NCBI GenBank assembly: GCA_030591105.1
Contig: JAUVBS010000154.1
Span: forward strand, 1 to 5,775
Length of the DNA stretch: 5,775 bases
Direction of reading: 5' to 3'
DNA from: a bacterium
Lineage (GTDB): Bacteria > Krumholzibacteriota > Krumholzibacteriia > LZORAL124-64-63
Made by a program: the position numbers and the translations under genes. Numbering within the stretch: the stretch's first letter is position 1; each line of letters begins with the position of its first letter. The notes under the pieces are model-generated. The model was not told where the DNA came from. It saw nothing but the letters and a program-made list of their open reading frames with translations, and did not search any database. Positions 4,608 to 5,775 of the stretch are shown piece after piece.

Positions 4608-5775
4608 AGCATGAACAACGCCAGCCGGGATTCGCCACACTCTGCATCCACGGGAAGAAACACCTGGACAAGCACGAGGGTCAGGTGCCGATCCGCGCCG
4701 TGAGCACACCGATCTTCCAGAGTTCGACCTTCGCCTTCCGCAACGCCGATCACGGCGCGGCGATCTTCGCCGGCGAGGATGACGGCTACGTCTACACGCG
4801 CCTGGGCAACCCGACCCAGAGTGCGCTCGAGTCCGAGCTGGCCTACCTCGAACGGGGGGAAGCGGCGCTGGCACTGGCCAGCGGCATGGCGGCAGCCACC
4901 ACTGCGGTGTTGAACTGCTGCGTGAGCGGCGATCACATCGTGGCCGGCGATACGCTCTACGGCGGCACCCACCAGCTTTTCACCCAGACCCTGCCGCGGA
5001 TGGGAATCACCGTGACGGAAGTCGATGCCCGTGATCCGCAAAACTTCGCCGATGCGATCACCGACCGCACGCGCTTGATCTACCTCGAGAGCCCCGCCAA
5101 TCCGACTCTGGTCTTGACCGATATCGCCGCGGTGGCTGACCTGGCCCACGCGCGAGAGATCCCGGTACTGGTCGATAATACTTTTTGTACACCATACCTG
5201 CAGAGCCCGCTGGCGCTCGGTGCCGACATCGTATTGCACTCGGCGACGAAGTACATCGGCGGCCACGGCGACACGGTGGCGGGCATCCTGGTCGGCAAGC
5301 AGGACTGGATGACACGAGCACGTATGGAGGTCCTACGCGATATTGGCGGTTGCATCTCGCCGTTCAACGCCTGGCTACTGCTGCGCGGTTTGAAAACCTT
5401 ACCGGTGCGGATGGACCGGCACTGTGAAAATGCGCTGGAGCTGGCGCAGTTCCTCAGTTACCACCCGAAGGTGACCGAGGTGATCTACCCTGGGCTGAAG
5501 ACCCATCCGCAACACGCACTGGTTTGCACGCAGCAGCGTGGCTATGGCGGCATGCTCAGCTTTCTGGTCGCCGGAGGACGCGAGGCGGGCAAGGTGGTCA
5601 TGGATGCGGTCGAACTGTGCACCCTGGCGGTCAGCCTCGGTGACGTCGACACCCTGATCGAGCATCCGGCCACCATGACCCACTCCACCTACAGCGAGGA
5701 CGAACTGCGCACCGTCGGCATCGACCCGGCGATGATCCGGGTATCGGTAGGGCTGGAAAACATCGAGGACATCAT
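4604..5775 (+). CDS. PLP-dependent trans-sulfuration enzyme (cystathionine/methionine gamma-lyase family), 3' end cut
   Basis: A cytoplasmic pyridoxal-phosphate enzyme of the Cys/Met metabolism family. The first 390 codons are in the window; relatives are about 400 long, so only a short C-terminus is missing. The PLP-binding lysine is Lys216 in SATKY (213-217). Asp191 (DNTFCTPY) should pair with the cofactor ring nitrogen, Tyr119 (TLYGG) should stack on the ring, and Tyr64 and Arg66 (YTRLGNPT) should bind phosphate from the partner subunit. The C-terminal half (LCTLAVSLGD, EHPATMTHS, RVSVGLE) resembles methionine gamma-lyases most. However, the gamma-lyase cysteine (Cys116 of Pseudomonas putida) is Gly121, and Lys240 is Arg245, while Asp241 is kept as Asp246. 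Gamma-lyase, cystathionine synthase or lyase, and O-acylhomoserine sulfhydrylase all remain possible. The ATG overlaps the metK stop by 4 nt and AAGGAG (4591-4596) lies 7 nt upstream. Confidence 0.92.
   Translation, partial: MKHEQRQPGFATLCIHGKKHLDKHEGQVPIRAVSTPIFQSSTFAFRNADHGAAIFAGEDDGYVYTRLGNPTQSALESELAYLERGEAALALASGMAAATTAVLNCCVSGDHIVAGDTLYGGTHQLFTQTLPRMGITVTEVDARDPQNFADAITDRTRLIYLESPANPTLVLTDIAAVADLAHAREIPVLVDNTFCTPYLQSPLALGADIVLHSATKYIGGHGDTVAGILVGKQDWMTRARMEVLRDIGGCISPFNAWLLLRGLKTLPVRMDRHCENALELAQFLSYHPKVTEVIYPGLKTHPQHALVCTQQRGYGGMLSFLVAGGREAGKVVMDAVELCTLAVSLGDVDTLIEHPATMTHSTYSEDELRTVGIDPAMIRVSVGLENIEDI

Noticed and set aside
3228..4874. A 548-codon open frame on the minus strand opposite metK
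   Set aside because: It is an antisense shadow of a clearly coding, high-GC gene. The product is low in recognisable domains and rich in Arg, Asp, Ala and Val, and it overlaps both metK and the next gene, which have strong motif evidence.
1..5775. Mobile elements, CRISPR arrays, tRNA genes or phage genes
   Set aside because: No direct-repeat arrays, transposase motifs, terminal repeats or cloverleaf sequences were seen. The window is filled by ordinary genes in two operons.

Overview
The window is GC-rich (well above 60% by eye) and tightly packed bacterial chromosome. Its genes use mostly G/C-ending codons and strong Shine-Dalgarno sites, with one GTG and one TTG start. Nothing in it fixes the taxon. 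A high-GC Gram-negative lineage of the Acidobacteriota, Myxococcota, Planctomycetota or Proteobacteria type would fit, but this is only an impression from the ABC-2 permease style and base composition. I see no insertion sequence, phage, CRISPR array, tRNA or rRNA.

Left two thirds (1 to 3165, minus strand): an operon of two ABC export modules in tandem, read right to left. The order is ATPase A (2116-3165), six-helix ABC-2 permease A (1234-2088), ATPase B (293-1237) and ABC-2 permease B (starts at 269 and runs off the left edge). The junctions are 27 nt, a 4-nt overlap and 23 nt, so one transcript and probably one membrane assembly are likely. The substrate cannot be read from the sequence.

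Middle (3166-3341): a 176-bp divergent control region. It holds an interrupted inverted repeat near the ABC start. It also holds a metK leader with several GC-rich hairpins that share pairing partners, one of which frames the metK ribosome-binding site. It matches no SAM riboswitch core that I know.

Right third (3342 to the end, plus strand): metK, S-adenosylmethionine synthetase, overlaps by 4 nt (ATGA) with a PLP-dependent trans-sulfuration enzyme of the cystathionine/methionine gamma-lyase family, which is cut by the right edge a little before its expected end. Together they form a methionine/SAM unit: one enzyme makes or breaks methionine or its precursors, and the other activates methionine. 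This MetK is off-consensus in two normally invariant motifs and carries a basic Gly/Ser/Lys/Arg tail.

The gene content is mostly housekeeping and transport. The points most worth checking are the metK leader, the divergent MetK and the unassigned PLP enzyme. I found no convincing sign of a wholly new system.
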